NCBI GenBank assembly: GCA_019914995.1
Contig: CM034127.1
Coordinates: forward strand, 14,172,269 to 14,236,268
DNA length: 64,000 nucleotides
Source: Acanthochlamys bracteata
Taxonomy: Eukaryota > Streptophyta > Magnoliopsida > Pandanales > Velloziaceae
Direction of reading: 5' to 3'
The notes under the pieces were generated by a model, which did no database searches, had not been told where the DNA came from, and saw only the letters and a program-made list of their open reading frames with translations. Shown piece by piece: positions 13,126 to 24,661 of the stretch (positions are counted from its first letter, which is position 1; each line of letters starts with the position of its first letter). A program made the position numbers and the translations under genes.

Positions 13126-16100
13126 ATGGCTAGTGGTAGTGATGTTACTATCTTCGAGGGACGAGAAATGGAGAGGAGAGCTCCCGAGATCACCAAGCAA
13201 CGTAAGGAGAAGTCTAGGGATGTGATGTCGGATGTCACTGCGAGACTTGCCAAGGTGGAGCTAGCTATTGCCGATAGAATGGACCAGTTCGAGGATATGA
13301 GCCAAAGCATTGAGAAGCTCGAAAAGAGGCAAGAAGAGCTTCGCGGGGAAATGTAAGGCGCCTTGAACACGGTGGCTGGCACTTGCTCAAACCAAGGTAA
13401 GGTCCTGAAAGACTCTCTCCTTGGTGATATTGATGCTCTTAGGACAGATGTTGCGGCCCTTAGGGAAGAGGTCGCAAGATTGGCTACCGAGTTGAGGGAC
13501 GTCAAAGGAGATTGGGCCCTTTGCAAAATGGCGGTTACACAAGGGGGAGTTGCCGCCATGCCCTCAACATCAACTTCCACGAAAGTAGAAGTTCCTAAAC
13601 CCAAGGCATATAAGGGCGCAAGGAACGCAAAGGAAATTGATAATTTTCTGTGGAGCTTGGAGCAACTTTTCAGGAGCGCCAACATCACGGGGGATGCTGG
13701 CAAAATCGACCATGCCACCCTTTATCTCGAGGACACAGCTATGGTATGGTGGAGACGGAGGCATGGTGAAATTGAAAGGGGCGCTTGTACCATTGCCACA
13801 TGGGATGAGTTCAAAAGGGAACTCAAGCGACAGTTTTATCCGGAGAATGCTGAAAATGAAGCCAGGGCCAAACTTCGGCGCCTAACACAAAAGGGCAGCA
13901 TTAGGGACTACGTCAAGAAATTTTCAGAATTGATCCTGGAGATCCCCGACTTATCAGACAAGGAGGCCCTTTTCACCTTCATGGATGGATTACAAACATG
14001 GGCTAGGATGGAAATCCAACGGAGGGGACCCCAAGACCTCAACTCTGCCATCGCTATAGCCGAGTCCCTAATCGAGTTCAAGAAACCCGAGAAGAACAAG
14101 CCTCAAAAGAACTTTAAGGGCAAAGGTGGGGGAGACACCCACCACGTCAAGGAGGCAACATATGACCCAACAAAGTCCGAGGCAAGCTCTAGCAAAAACC
14201 AAGGAAGCAACCGTAGCGGAAAGCCGACTTTGAAATGCTTCCTTTGTAATGGACCTCACATGGCAAGGGAATGTCCGAAGCGAAGCAAACTCTCAGCATT
14301 GATTGAATCAAGTGAGGCACCAACACACGAGGAAACAAAGATGGGCTCTTTGCAAATCCTCAATGCCGTCAAAGCCAAAGTCGAGATACCGAAGCGCGAG
14401 GAGAAGGGGCGACTATACGTGATGACCAAAATCGGTGGACACGAGGTCCGCGCCTTGGTGGACACGGGGGCTACCCACAACTTCCTCGAGGAGAAAGAGG
14501 CTAAAAAGCTCGGTATCTGGTATGAGAAGGGGCAAGGATGGCTTAAGGCGGTCAACTCTGAGCCCAAATCAGTTTTGGGTGTTGCTCATGGAGTAAAGGC
14601 TTGCCTAGGTGAGTGGTCTGGCCTTGTGGACTTTTCCATTGTGCCTATGGACGATTATCCTATAGTTCTTGGTATGGAGTTTATGGATCGTGTAAAGGCC
14701 GTACCTATTCCCTTTGCCAACACTATGTGTATTTTGGAAGAAGGGAATACTTGTATGGTACCTTTATCGCGAGAAATAAGCTTCCAAACCAAAAACATTT
14801 CTGCCATGCAACTTTGGAAAGGTATCAAGAAAGCACAACCTACCTTCTTGGCCGCACTTAAAGAGGAAGGGCCTACCCACTCGGACGAGCTACCAAGTAA
14901 AATCCATGAGGTCCTTGAAGGGTTCAAGGATGTTATGCCGCCAGAGTTGCCAAAGAAATTGCCACCAAAAAGGGAGGTGGATCACCACATCGAGTTGGAA
15001 CCTGGCACAAAGCCCCCTGCTGCAGTACCTTATCAGATGGCTCCACCGGAACTAGAAGAGTTGAGACGGCAACTAAAGGAATTGTTGGATGCGGGATACA
15101 TCCAGCTGTCAAAGGCTCCTTATGGTGCACCCGTGCTGTTCCAAAAGAAACATGATGGATCTCTCCGACTATGTGTAGATTATCGGGCGCTCAATAAGAT
15201 CACAGTCAAGAACAAGTATCCAATCCCATTGATCGCGGACCTATTTGATCAATTGGGAGAAGCACGTTGGTTCTCAAAGTTGGACTTGAGATCGGGCTAC
15301 TATCAAGTAAGGATTGCCGAAGGAGATGAGCCTAAAACAGCATGTGTCACCAGGTATGGCTCATTCGAATTCCTGGTCATGCCTTTTGGATTAACAAATG
15401 CTCCAGCCACATTTTGCACACTTATGAACAAAGTCTTCCAAAGGTTCTTGGATCGGTTTGTCGTAGTATATTTGGACGACATTGTAGTGTATAGCAAGAC
15501 ACTACAAGAACATGTCCAACATCTACGCCAAGTCTTCCAAGTCCTAAGGGAGAATGAGTTATATGTGAAGAAAAGAAAAGTGTGCTTTTGCTCAACAGAA
15601 GTCGCATTCTTGGGGCATATCATTGGTAAAGGAATGCTTCGCATGGACAAGACCAAGGTAAAAGCAATCCGAGATTGGGAACCGCCAAAGAAGGTGCACG
15701 AGTTGAGATCCTTTTTGGGTTTAGTCAACTACTATAGGCGGTTCATCCGAGTTACTCCTCCATAGTGACCCCATTAACCGATCTTCTTAAAAAGAACGCG
15801 CATATGGGATTGGAATGCCAAGTGCCAAGAAGCATTGAAGCACTAAAGAAGGTCGTGATGGAAGAACCCGTGTTGGCCTCCCGGATCACACCAAAAGTTA
15901 TGAGGTACACACGGATGCTTACGATTTTGCAATTGGTGGTGTGTTAATGCGGGATGGTCATCCTATTGCTTATGAGAGCCGGAAGCTCAACGACACCGGC
16001 GTCGCTACGGTCCAAGAAAAGGAGATGACCGCAGTGGTGCATTATTTGAGAACTTGGAGACATTACTTGTTGGGCTCCAAGTTTACGGTCAAGACGGATA

Positions 16101-17741
16101 ACGTGGCAATCAGCTTCTTCCTCAACCAAAAGAAGTTATCCCCTAAGCAAGCGAGGTGGCAAGAATTTTTGGCAGAGTTCGACTTCACCATGGAGTATAA
16201 ACACGGAAAGGCCAACTTGGTAGCCGGCGATTAGCAGAAAGCCGAACTAGCTGCCATTACCCAACCATTATTTTCTTTGGTGGAGCGCATTAAGGAGGGG
16301 ATAGAGCACGACCCACAAGCCAAGCAACTAAAAGAACTTGCAAGTCAAGGCAAGACCCGCAAGTTTTGGCTAGATGACGACGTGCTTACTACCAAAGGAG
16401 GACGCTTTTACGTTCCAAGATGGGGAGGCTTGAGGAAGGAGATCATCAAGGAATGCCACGACTCCAAATGGGCAGGACACCCAGGTATGCATCGAACGAT
16501 AGCCCTTGTAGAAGATGCATACTATTGGCCACAAATGAGGGACGATATTGAGCTCTATGTGAAGACTTGTCTTGTATGCCAACAAGACAAGATAGACCAA
16601 CGCCAATCCAGCGGGTCTATTGGAACCTTTGCCCATTCAGAGACCATGGGAAAGTGTCTCTATGGATTTCATCGTGGGATTGCCAAAGTCAGGGTTGTGG
16701 CAATATTATGGTCGTGGTAGATCGCCCGGCAAATATGGAGTATTTATCCCCGTACCAACCAAGTTCAATGCTGAAGATGCGGCGCGACTATTCTTTCGGC
16801 ATATGGTAAAGTATTGGGGAATTCCACAGACCATTATAAGTGATCGCGACACCCGCTTCACCGGAAGATTTTGGACGAAACTATTCAAGATATTGGGGTC
16901 CGAGCTCAACTTCTCCACTAGCTTCCACCCACAAACCGATGGCCAAACCGAAAGGGTTAATGCCTTATTGGAGGTATATTTGAGACATTACGTAAGTGCA
17001 AACCAACGAGATTGGGTAAGATTACTGGATATCGCCCAATTCTCGTATAACTTACAAAAAAGTGAGTCAACTGGAACAAGTCCATTTGAGCTGGTGCAAG
17101 GACAACAACCCATGACTCCACACACCATTGCCACTGGATACAAGGGGAAGAGCCCATCGGCATACAAGTTTGCCAAAGGCTGGCAAGAGGAGGCGGAACT
17201 TGCTCGGTCCTACTTGGCAAAGGCAACAAAGAAGATGAAGAAATGGGCGGACCACAAACGAAGGCACCAAGAATTCAACGTAGGAGACTTAGTCATAGTA
17301 AAGCTCCTTCCCCATCAAGCCCGCACATTTCATCATCTACAAAAGCTACATAGAGGTCTTATACGGAGGTATGAAGGACCCTTCCCCATTGAGAAGAGGA
17401 TCGGCAAAATGGCTTATCGGGTAAGGTTACCTTCACATTTGGAAATTCATCCGGTTTTTCACGTTAGCCTCTTGAAGCCATACCATGCCGATAAAGAGGA
17501 TCCAACTAGGGGTGAATCCTCAAGAGCTCCCGCCTCCATCGCCACTTCACAAGAACGAGATGTGGAGGAAATTTTGGCTCATCGAGTTATTCCACGACGT
17601 GGTTCCCATCCAAGCTACACGGAGTACTTGGTAAAGTGGAGAGGACAACCCGACAGTGAGGCAAGTTGGGAGCACGAACTCAACTTGTGGCAATTTAAAC
17701 CAAAGATACAAGAATTCCGCCAAAGCATCTCGCCGCGCTGA
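13126..17741 (+). pseudogene. chromovirus gag-pol polyprotein, disrupted
   Basis: One polyprotein frame can be followed through several breaks. Gag starts at ATG 13126 (MASGSDVTIFEGREM), has a coiled-coil-like region and a zinc knuckle ([13 protein letters not shown]). The aspartic protease follows ([10 protein letters not shown], about 14455), then reverse transcriptase with YLDDIVVYS (about 15469), RNase H (about 15905-16234), the integrase zinc region (about 16440-16600), the integrase core with SDRDTRFTG (about 16840), and a C-terminal chromodomain (YLVKWRGQPDSEASWE, about 17625). Breaks: in-frame TAA at 13354-13356; a frame change near 15750; more near 15790-15890; TAG at 16232-16234; and frame changes near 16610 and 16690-16730. 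The longest uninterrupted piece is 13363-15765. Many breaks in one copy mean it cannot now supply its own proteins. Confidence 0.93.
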
Positions 17742-17756
17742 GGACATCGCGGAATA

Positions 17757-17768
17757 GGTGGGGGAGAA
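17757..17768 (+). other. polypurine tract
   Basis: GGTGGGGGAGAA lies directly against the 3' LTR, the normal primer for plus-strand synthesis. Confidence 0.75.
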
Positions 17769-18288
17769 TGTCATGGTATGGTTATTTTGACCCTTCTCCC
17801 CACTCAAATTATCTTGGTAAAATGCTTTTTGACTAGGTAGATTGCCTTGTACATAAGCCAAGTCTAGAGTATGATAGAATACTCTAGACAAAGGATAGTT
17901 GACATAAATCTAGAGTAAGTTAGAGAATACTTTAGAATGGTGGAGACTCTTGTAAAGGATATTTTGTAAGAACTTTCTGGAACATATATTCTCCACCGTC
18001 CGATCAAAGCAATCTCCACCGTCCGTTGAGGAGGTGGAGAAGCTATAAATAGAGAGGGTGAGCCCTCATTTGGGGGCATCAAGCAAGAGTTGTAATACTA
18101 GCATAGCTATATATAAAGCATTCTCTTCAAAGCTCTCTCTTGTAAGCTTTCATCTCTTCTCTTAAGTCCCTTCTTGCCACAAAATCTTTAGCTATCTTTG
18201 ATAGCAGTTTTGGGGAAAGGCTGACTTAGCCACAAAGGATCGTGACTAAGTGCCGCACGAGCCAAGGTAAAACTCTAGGCCCGTGACA
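17769..18288 (+). repeat. 3' LTR
   Basis: 520 bp, same ends as the 5' LTR. Seven transitions separate the two copies (7/520 = 1.35%). Confidence 0.95.
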
Positions 18289-18817
18289 CTATGCAATGGA
18301 AGGTTTCCTCCATCAAAACCATCACACTGTATTGCCAAAACATTACTAAGGGAAACACAAACAATAACAGGATTAATCCGGAGAGAAACAGCAGCAGCAA
18401 CAACAACAGCTGCTGCGTATACTAACATAAAATATTTACGGAGACAAAATTGCAAGAATTATTATCATGCAAGTTGGCAGTACTCATTAAATATCACTTA
18501 ACCAACATCCTCATAAAATAACATACACAGCGTACATTGAAAAAAAGTGAAAGGTAAGACAATCATCTCAATTTTCTTCAATACAAGTAAAACAACAGCA
18601 AGTAAAATGTTGCAGCAAGCCAATATTACTACATGTGAAGACCACAAAGACATTAGATGCAAACTACAGCTCGGACAAAAATGACCCAGTACAGTAAAGC
18701 AACTCTGAAACTACCAATTACCTATCTCATGCCAGCTCGCCTTCCCCTCCTTTGGCAGGGAGGATCCTGAAGCATCTGCTGTGGCTTACACAGTAGCTCC
18801 TTCATCATCGCCCACAG
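18289..18817. other. flank of LTR element and 3' UTR side of NAA10
   Basis: This starts with CTAT (target duplication) and contains a CAG/CAA-rich microsatellite near 18388-18415. No gene is seen. The part next to 18818 is probably the NAA10 3' UTR. Confidence 0.5.
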
Positions 18818-20283
18818 TTATCGTTCTGAGCAGCAGCCTTGGTGATGATGGTGATGATCTTGTTGGCGTCCCTTAAGCTGCTTGCGCATGTCGTAGGCAT
18901 CTTCACCATCAGCATAGTACTTGGCTTCTACATCATGGATACCGTACCCAAGTGTAGATGTGTAGAGATTGAAGGCAGCGCGGTTGCTCCGGCGAACATG
19001 AAGTGAAACATATTCTGCCCCAAACACCTGCAGAACACAACACAATGGTATCAAAGCATTGTCACTTTGCCAGTTCTTTGTTCTAAATGAAATCTTTAGA
19101 TATGAAAGCAACGAATAAGAAAAGTTTAACTTATGCAAGTATATTTCAATATTTTAGTGGTACAGGTACTTTGCATTATCACATGGTCAAGTTCGGGTTA
19201 TTCATCAAAGTGCTAAGCTGCAAATTAATGCATCGATCTACTGCATTCTTGGCGATCTAATCAATTAAGCACTGTCGCCAAGCATGAAGTTCAACTAATA
19301 AAAAAAAACACCTTAAAGGCAAGTATGCATCTATAATTAACAACTTCCCAAATTTCAAGCCATTAGAACCCTGATAAATGTGGGGATCAAGCTAACGGAC
19401 CAGAGACATTTTGGAGAGAGAATTGCCAAAAAACGGAGACATGGCACTCTTACTAAGCATGAAATACAGTTCAGGCACTTCTTCAGAAAGGGATTCTAGC
19501 TAGGAGCGAAATTCAGATGGAAACGAAAGGGAAAGATGAAAAAAAATTGTCAAGTACACATCAACAATTTCAAAAGAATGCACCATTCTAATCCTCACTT
19601 AACATCAAACACACTTTAGATATTTCATCAAACATCTGGTACGAAAGATCCTAGACATATAAAAAGAGAACACAATTCAATTATCTACAGAAAGAAAAAC
19701 AAAAAAAACTTTTGCAAGTAGGTATCAACAATTTCACAGAATACTTTAAGTCGTGCATTTCATCAAACATTAAGTACGCAAGAAAGATAGAGAATGAATG
19801 CAAACATCTGGCTAAAAGGACCAAAAAGGCAACCTTATTAAGTGGACATCAATGATTCCACAGAAACAGTTCAGGCATTTATCGAACATCTGGTATGCAA
19901 GATTCGACAGATAGAAATCCCTTTCCAGACTAAAGTGACCCAAAGAGAGATCTAATTATATTCAATCGGTTAACCTGTTCCATGGCAGCTTGTGCAGCAG
20001 ACATCAACTTCGTAGCGAGCCCTAATTTCCGGTGCGTCCTCAACACAGCAAGCGAAGTGATGTGTCCGTGCGGCGGTGAATCACCAGAAGTTTCTTCTTC
20101 CATCTTAGCAAGAACGTAACCGACAATCTTACCGCCGTAATCCTCAGCAACGTAGAGAAGCTGCGGCCATGAGAGGATATGGTAGAGATAGTACTTCATC
20201 TGGTAGTTCTCGGGTAAACATAGAAGGTTGCAAGCCTGCATCGCAAGCAAGTCTTCACCTTTCGCCGGCCTGATGCAAACCAT
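18818..20283 (-). CDS. NAA10: N-alpha-acetyltransferase 10, catalytic subunit of NatA
   Basis: Two exons, 19975-20283 and 18818-19027, join in phase (CAG/GTTAAC donor, TGCAG acceptor) to give 172 residues. The ATG at 20283 begins [19 protein letters not shown]. The GNAT fold is clear: [20 protein letters not shown], then [20 protein letters not shown], then the acetyl-CoA loop [13 protein letters not shown] (RxxGxA), then [20 protein letters not shown]. The C-terminus is a short His-rich tail ([13 protein letters not shown]), as in plant homologues but shorter. NAA10 works with the NAA15 anchor on ribosomes and acetylates Ser, Ala, Thr, Gly and similar N-termini after Met removal. The intron (about 950 bp) shows nothing unusual. 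Confidence 0.96.
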
Positions 20284-21234
20284 TTCAGCCACCGCCAGAG
20301 AAGAAGAACTAGAAAGATTGGTGTTTGGTGAGATTCGTGGAAATCAAGCGGCTGCTGAAGGGAAAATGAAGCTAACAGTGCTGAGCCGATAAAGTGTTTA
20401 AACTTTTAGATCCATTAAAAATTAACTGGACTGGCCTACTTAAGTACTTATCATTTCAAAATATTTTCTATGTTTAATAAAATATTTATGAAAAATATTT
20501 GGTCAATTTTAATTGTTTATGAAAAATATTTTTAATAAAAAAATAATTTTAGTAATTTTTTTTAAAATAATTATTTAGTTCAAAAATTAAGAAAACCATA
20601 TACACTTACTTGTATAGAATTTTATTTATATTTAAATTTTTTTATAAAAGTTATCGTATTTAAAAATTTATTAAAAAAAGAAAAATTAAAAAGTGGAGAA
20701 TATTTTATCAATTTAGGATGTATATTCTTTACATTCCAACTTAGGGTGTATTTTTTTACACTGAAAATAAATTACTAAAAAATAAATGATCAAAAATAAG
20801 TTAATATAAATAATGCTATCTAAAGTGAAATCTTTATATTATTTTAAAAGTAAAGTGAGCTGAAAATATAACCGAAAGTAAATTAAAAGTGATCTTTTAG
20901 TACTAAAATTGTTCTCTCTGAGTTGGACTCAACAATAGTTTCTCTTCATAGTGTTATAATTTTTTGCCAAAAACCTTGTGAGTTACTGCTTGCAATTTTA
21001 AATGAATTAAGGTCTCTATTGTTCATATAAATTACATGAACCAACTTTACTGCTTTGATGGCCCGACAAGAATAATAAAGTAGTCTTTTGCTTCCCCACT
21101 CGTGACTAGTAACATGTGAATCTCACATGGAAAATCCTATGGATGAGTTGAGCTTCACCGACTGATTGCTAAAATCATAGATTATACTAGTATGCACTGA
21201 GAGTTTTTTTTAATCTCTACTGCAATTCTTTTGT
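20284..21234. other. NAA10 promoter side and AT-rich intergenic DNA
   Basis: The NAA10 leader and promoter come first, then AT-rich DNA at 20440-20880 without clear terminal repeats. No reading frame with family features was found. Confidence 0.5.
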
Positions 21235-21546
21235 AGAGTATTAATTTGGATATGCCTAAAATGTCAGTCTCAAGGATATTTGGTTCAAGGGCAGGTGGAG
21301 AGGAACGAACCACAACTGACATTACTGGAAGCTAACGGAGGAAAGACGATATCGGAGGCAGTCCATTCTCTGAACTGGTGAAGCAGTCAAGTGTGGCTCT
21401 TTCTGAACGCATATGCAAGGAAAGGCTTCCCAGACACTGCTTGGGAGGTGAAGTCGATGCTCTTGGAAGCCATAATAGTCTCAGAAGCTGCTACTGCTAC
21501 TGCTACTGCTGCTGCTGCTCAGGCAAAGAATTTCGAACAAAATTAA
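21235..21546 (+). other. unassigned coding-like fragment with Ala/Thr repeat
   Basis: In the frame ending with TAA at 21544-21546 the sequence reads as a plausible protein (VERNEPQLTLLEANGGKTIS, then one TGA at 21379-21381, then LNAYARKGFPDTAWEVKSML and LLEAIIVSEA). An (ACTGCT)/(GCT) repeat encodes Ala/Thr just before the stop. I do not recognise the family. The in-frame stop and lack of a start suggest an exon remnant. A CAG-type acceptor or AG at 21233-21234 could mark its left edge. An overlapping frame at 21378-21572 gives a Cys/Tyr-rich frame that looks like a by-product of the repeat. Confidence 0.3.
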
Positions 21547-21763
21547 CGACTTGGTTATTAATTTGCTTTTAGTAGTTCTCTTTCTTCGATCCCTGCTCAT
21601 CTTTAGAGATCCGTAGCCTTTTCTTCCTTTTGGATGTAAGACAAAGTTGCAACTAGGTTCCTTTTGTTACGAAATAGCAATCCCTGATGCTTGTGTATTT
21701 GCTTCGTTTTTAAATGTTCTCTGACAAATATTTCATCTGCACAAAAAGTCGGTCCAGTGGTTT

Positions 21764-21945
21764 CTGATTCACGGTATATCTAGTTCGCTTTGCGAGTCAT
21801 GCGCTACATTCACAGTGACGGATGTACTCTTTTTACCAGGCTTCAAAATTGTTAAACACAATCAACTAATGCTAAATTCTTTAAAGCAGACATGTCGATT
21901 TACGCATGTGGGAGGTATCCATCCACGTCAAAGATCTGTGACTTA
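21764..21945. repeat. copy A of duplicated 3' flank of the 11S globulin gene
   Basis: About 180 bp here match 27462-27637 at high identity, including a shared GCGAGTCATGCGCTACATTC and GGGAGGTATCCATCCACGTC. It is the outer part of a partial duplication that continues at 22051-22582. Confidence 0.85.
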
Positions 21946-22050
21946 TAAGTCAAAAAAATAACTTATAAATTATTTATTTAAACACTTTTATTTTATTATT
22001 TTTAATTTATTTTAATTTATAAATTAAAATAAGTCTATCCAAACTGTTTT
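21946..22050. mobile_element. AT-rich insertion at the junction inside duplicated copy A
   Basis: This segment is absent from the matching place in copy B. It begins with a short palindrome (GACTTATAAGTC) and ends AAATAAGTCTATCCAAAC, like the end of a small non-autonomous DNA transposon. It replaces the stretch corresponding to 27638-28295, so it marks or caused the internal deletion. Confidence 0.4.
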
Positions 22051-22582
22051 CAATCTTCCCGCTGACTTCCGTGCAGTACATCAAGCTATGGTCGTTTACT
22101 TGCCAGTGGATTGACACGATTGCATTCTGCAAGACAATTCAGTAAAAAAGTAAAAAACGTAAACGTTGTTCTTTCTGATTGAGAGTCAAAATTACAAAAC
22201 AAATAATCTAATAAATGTTTAATTCATTCATCCAAGATGCGATTTCGGTAAAATTATCTTGCCTTGAAAACAATGCCTCTGACAGCATTGAGTTGGATGG
22301 ACTTCAAACTAGGCAAGCTGTCGCTGTACAGATTAGTAATGCGGCCGCCGGCGGAGTGTACACGTCAGCATTTTCCGGATGGTCAATGTTGAAGTTAATA
22401 CTACTGGGACAAGAAGTAGTTGCCACAGACTTGTTGCTGATCTGACCGTTGAACTCTCCTTCAACGGTCACGACATGCCCTCTCTTATCTTTGCTCTGGA
22501 TCTTCTCGGCAAGTTCTTTCTCAATAGCTAGAAGGAATGCAACAGTGTTGGGATCGTAACCGGAGAACAGATTCGTAGACAC
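22051..22582 (-). pseudogene. 11S globulin pseudogene fragment (part of exons 3 and 4)
   Basis: This aligns with 28296-28830 of the intact gene. On the minus strand it holds most of exon 3 (STNLFSGYDPNTVAFLLAIE through DHPENADVYTP), intron 3, and the start of exon 4 (NAIVSIHWQVN region). One base is missing at the GGGRITN position, which shifts the frame. The 3' half of exon 4, and exons 1 and 2, are absent. The GC-type donor of intron 3 is kept. The residue aligned with the processing asparagine is Lys (NKSVATTSC). Confidence 0.9.
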
Positions 22583-22705
22583 GATATGCAGTGTTTGAAA
22601 AATTCTAAAGTGTATATTATTTATAAAAAAAATTTATTTAAGCAATTCAAACGATTTCTTAAAAGGAAAAAAACGAAGAGAGACTGAGAGAACCCCCCAT
22701 ACTTA

Positions 22706-22955
22706 GGGCGTGTTTATAAACATCCCAAATTTAAATTTTTAAATTTATTTTTAATATAAAAAATATATATAAATTAAAATAAAATTTTTTATTAATAAAA
22801 TATTTTTAAATTTAATTTTAAAATTTACTATAAATATTAAATTAATATATAATTTTATTTTTTATTAAATATTTTTAATTTTTATTTGATTTTTAAAATT
22901 AATTTTTAAAAAATTTATTTCATCTATTTTATCAATCTACAAGATAAACACACCC
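22706..22955. mobile_element. AT-rich MITE-like element, Tourist/PIF-Harbinger style ends
   Basis: The ends are GGGCGTGTTTAT and ATAAACACACCC, near-perfect inverted repeats. The element is flanked by TTA on the left and TCA on the right. It has about 250 bp of almost pure A/T and no reading frame. Confidence 0.5.
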
Positions 22956-23451
22956 TCAGACGCGCTAGCCCGAATACCAAGTTGCTCTCAAATGAATGAA
23001 TGGGCCTGGACCTAATAAATTGCGTCTCTCTGTTGAGCCCTGACCCATGGGCTTGATTTATCAAGAGAAAGGAGAGACGACATCTTCACTCTGCTTTGTT
23101 CCGATGCTCAAGTGTTCGAAGATTCCGACAAGTTTTATCCGAAGAAGAAGAAATAGGAAATTTAATAATTTAATAAGTTCTTTTAATTTAATAATTTTCT
23201 TTGCTTTCTTGTAGCGTAAACGTTATCTTATTTTTTCTCCCCCTTCAGAATTTTGATGTACTATTCTCTTGCCAGAATGGTGCAAAGCCGCTATGCATAA
23301 TGGATGTTGCGGTTATTATTTGCGTGCAATTCATTTGATCTATGATTCTTAACTCTGTGAATTTTTCATTCGAGTAAAGCAAGTTGGTTACAAAAGCATT
23401 TATCTTTCTTATCCCTGTAGGTAAAAACTTATGAAAGTGAAAGGTGACTTA

Positions 23452-23677
23452 GGCTGTGTTTAATTTGAAATAAATTTATTTTTAAAAATAAATTAAAAAA
23501 ATTAAATTAAAAATTTTAATAAAAAATAAATAAATTAATTAATTTTGTATTAATAGTAAATTTTAAAATAAATTTTAAAAAAATATTTTTTGATAAAAAA
23601 TGTATTTTAAATTATTATTTATTTTATATTAAAAATAATTTAAAAAAAATAAAATTTGAGGTGTTGATAAACACCTC
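23452..23677. mobile_element. AT-rich MITE-like element with TTA target duplication
   Basis: The ends are GGCTGTGTTTA and TAAACACCTC, flanked by perfect TTA on both sides. The right end forms a hairpin (GAGGTGTTGATAAACACCTC). The interior is A/T only. Confidence 0.6.
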
Positions 23678-24617
23678 TTAGCACAACTATGAGAATTAAG
23701 AAATGTTTAAAAAATATTTATTAAAAAAGAATTTTAAAATATATTATTTTATAAATATTTAAAAAATAAAATTTATTATATAATTATTTTATAACATATA
23801 TTTGGTTTACATTTTTTAAATTTTTATAAAAAAATATTGCATAATTTTTTATATTTGAGAAAAGAATTTGTTGGAATTGATAAACAATTCCAAATATGAT
23901 CTTAAATGCAAGTCTTCTCAATGTATATATACATACTGCTTTGAACAGTTAACATGACATAAGATGGAAAAGGAATTGTAAGAAGTCGATTACTATGCTT
24001 GGAAGTTGAACTTTTCCTAACAACTAATCTGCAATTTGTACGGGGTTCTTTAATATTTCCATAACGCATGCATTCCAATTTGTCATTTTTGTTTTTCTTT
24101 TTGGATTGAAATTTATACAAGTAAAAGCTACCTCCAGAGCTCCGCACTCACTTTTAATATAAAATAAATAAAAATTTTAATATAATTTTTATCAAAGTTC
24201 TAATATAATTTTAATAAAGTTTGGGCTTCAGTTCCTTTGTAGTAGTGATCAAGTTGGAATCAATTTAAATAAGACATTTATTTCTTAAAAGCCATTGACT
24301 TCAATTACTCTTATTAGACTAATCGTTAGTGTACGCATGTTGCAATTGTAAAATTAAGCTCTGAGGTTCGCAGACAACAATAGTTTGTTTAAAAAAACAA
24401 AAACTGAACGATAAAGTTTACTTTTTGCTTTCCAGTAATAAGAAAAAAACAATTCTGTTAAAACAGTATGGCAAGGGAGCATGTTTCACTCCGTTTCAAA
24501 CATGTTTCACTCCGTTGACATCCAGCCGTGCTGTCGAAATGATTACGATCAAGCAACTCAGCGATGACAGTGATGGTTCTACCAATTAATCCGTCGTTGA
24601 ATTTTATACTGTAATTC

Positions 24618-24624
24618 TATAAAT
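24618..24624 (+). promoter_or_regulatory. TATA box of the WAK-like gene
   Basis: TATAAAT lies 38 bp before the ATG at 24662. This implies a very short 5' leader. Confidence 0.45.
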
Positions 24625-24661
24625 TGATAGCAAGTAACAAAACACCACACTGACTGTCAGA

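Larger units (their letters stand above)
12574..18288 (+). mobile_element. full-length Ty3/gypsy chromovirus LTR retrotransposon, coding region decayed
   Basis: The element is 5715 bp. It has two 520-bp LTRs starting TGTCATGG and ending CCGTGACA, a primer-binding site two bases inside the 5' LTR, gag-pol in the order gag, protease, reverse transcriptase, RNase H, integrase, chromodomain, and a purine tract before the 3' LTR. The flanks share CTAT directly next to both LTR ends (ACTAT if the terminal A is counted). The chromodomain and pol order place it among chromoviruses. The modest LTR size and total length fit Reina- or Galadriel-like lineages better than Tekay, but this was not tested. 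It lies between the WAK pseudogene and NAA10. Confidence 0.95.
22583..24661. other. AT-rich intergenic DNA upstream of the WAK gene
   Basis: Two AT-rich inverted-repeat elements (22706-22955 and 23452-23677) and further A/T-rich sequence to 23900 fill the region. Near 24478-24517 a short phrase (CATGTTTCACTCCGTTTCAAA followed by CATGTTTCACTCCGTTGACA) is repeated. No gene was seen. Confidence 0.55.

Noticed and set aside
13101..13718. 205-codon open frame on the minus strand over gag
   Set aside because: It is antisense to the well-defined gag domain of the LTR element; no family features.
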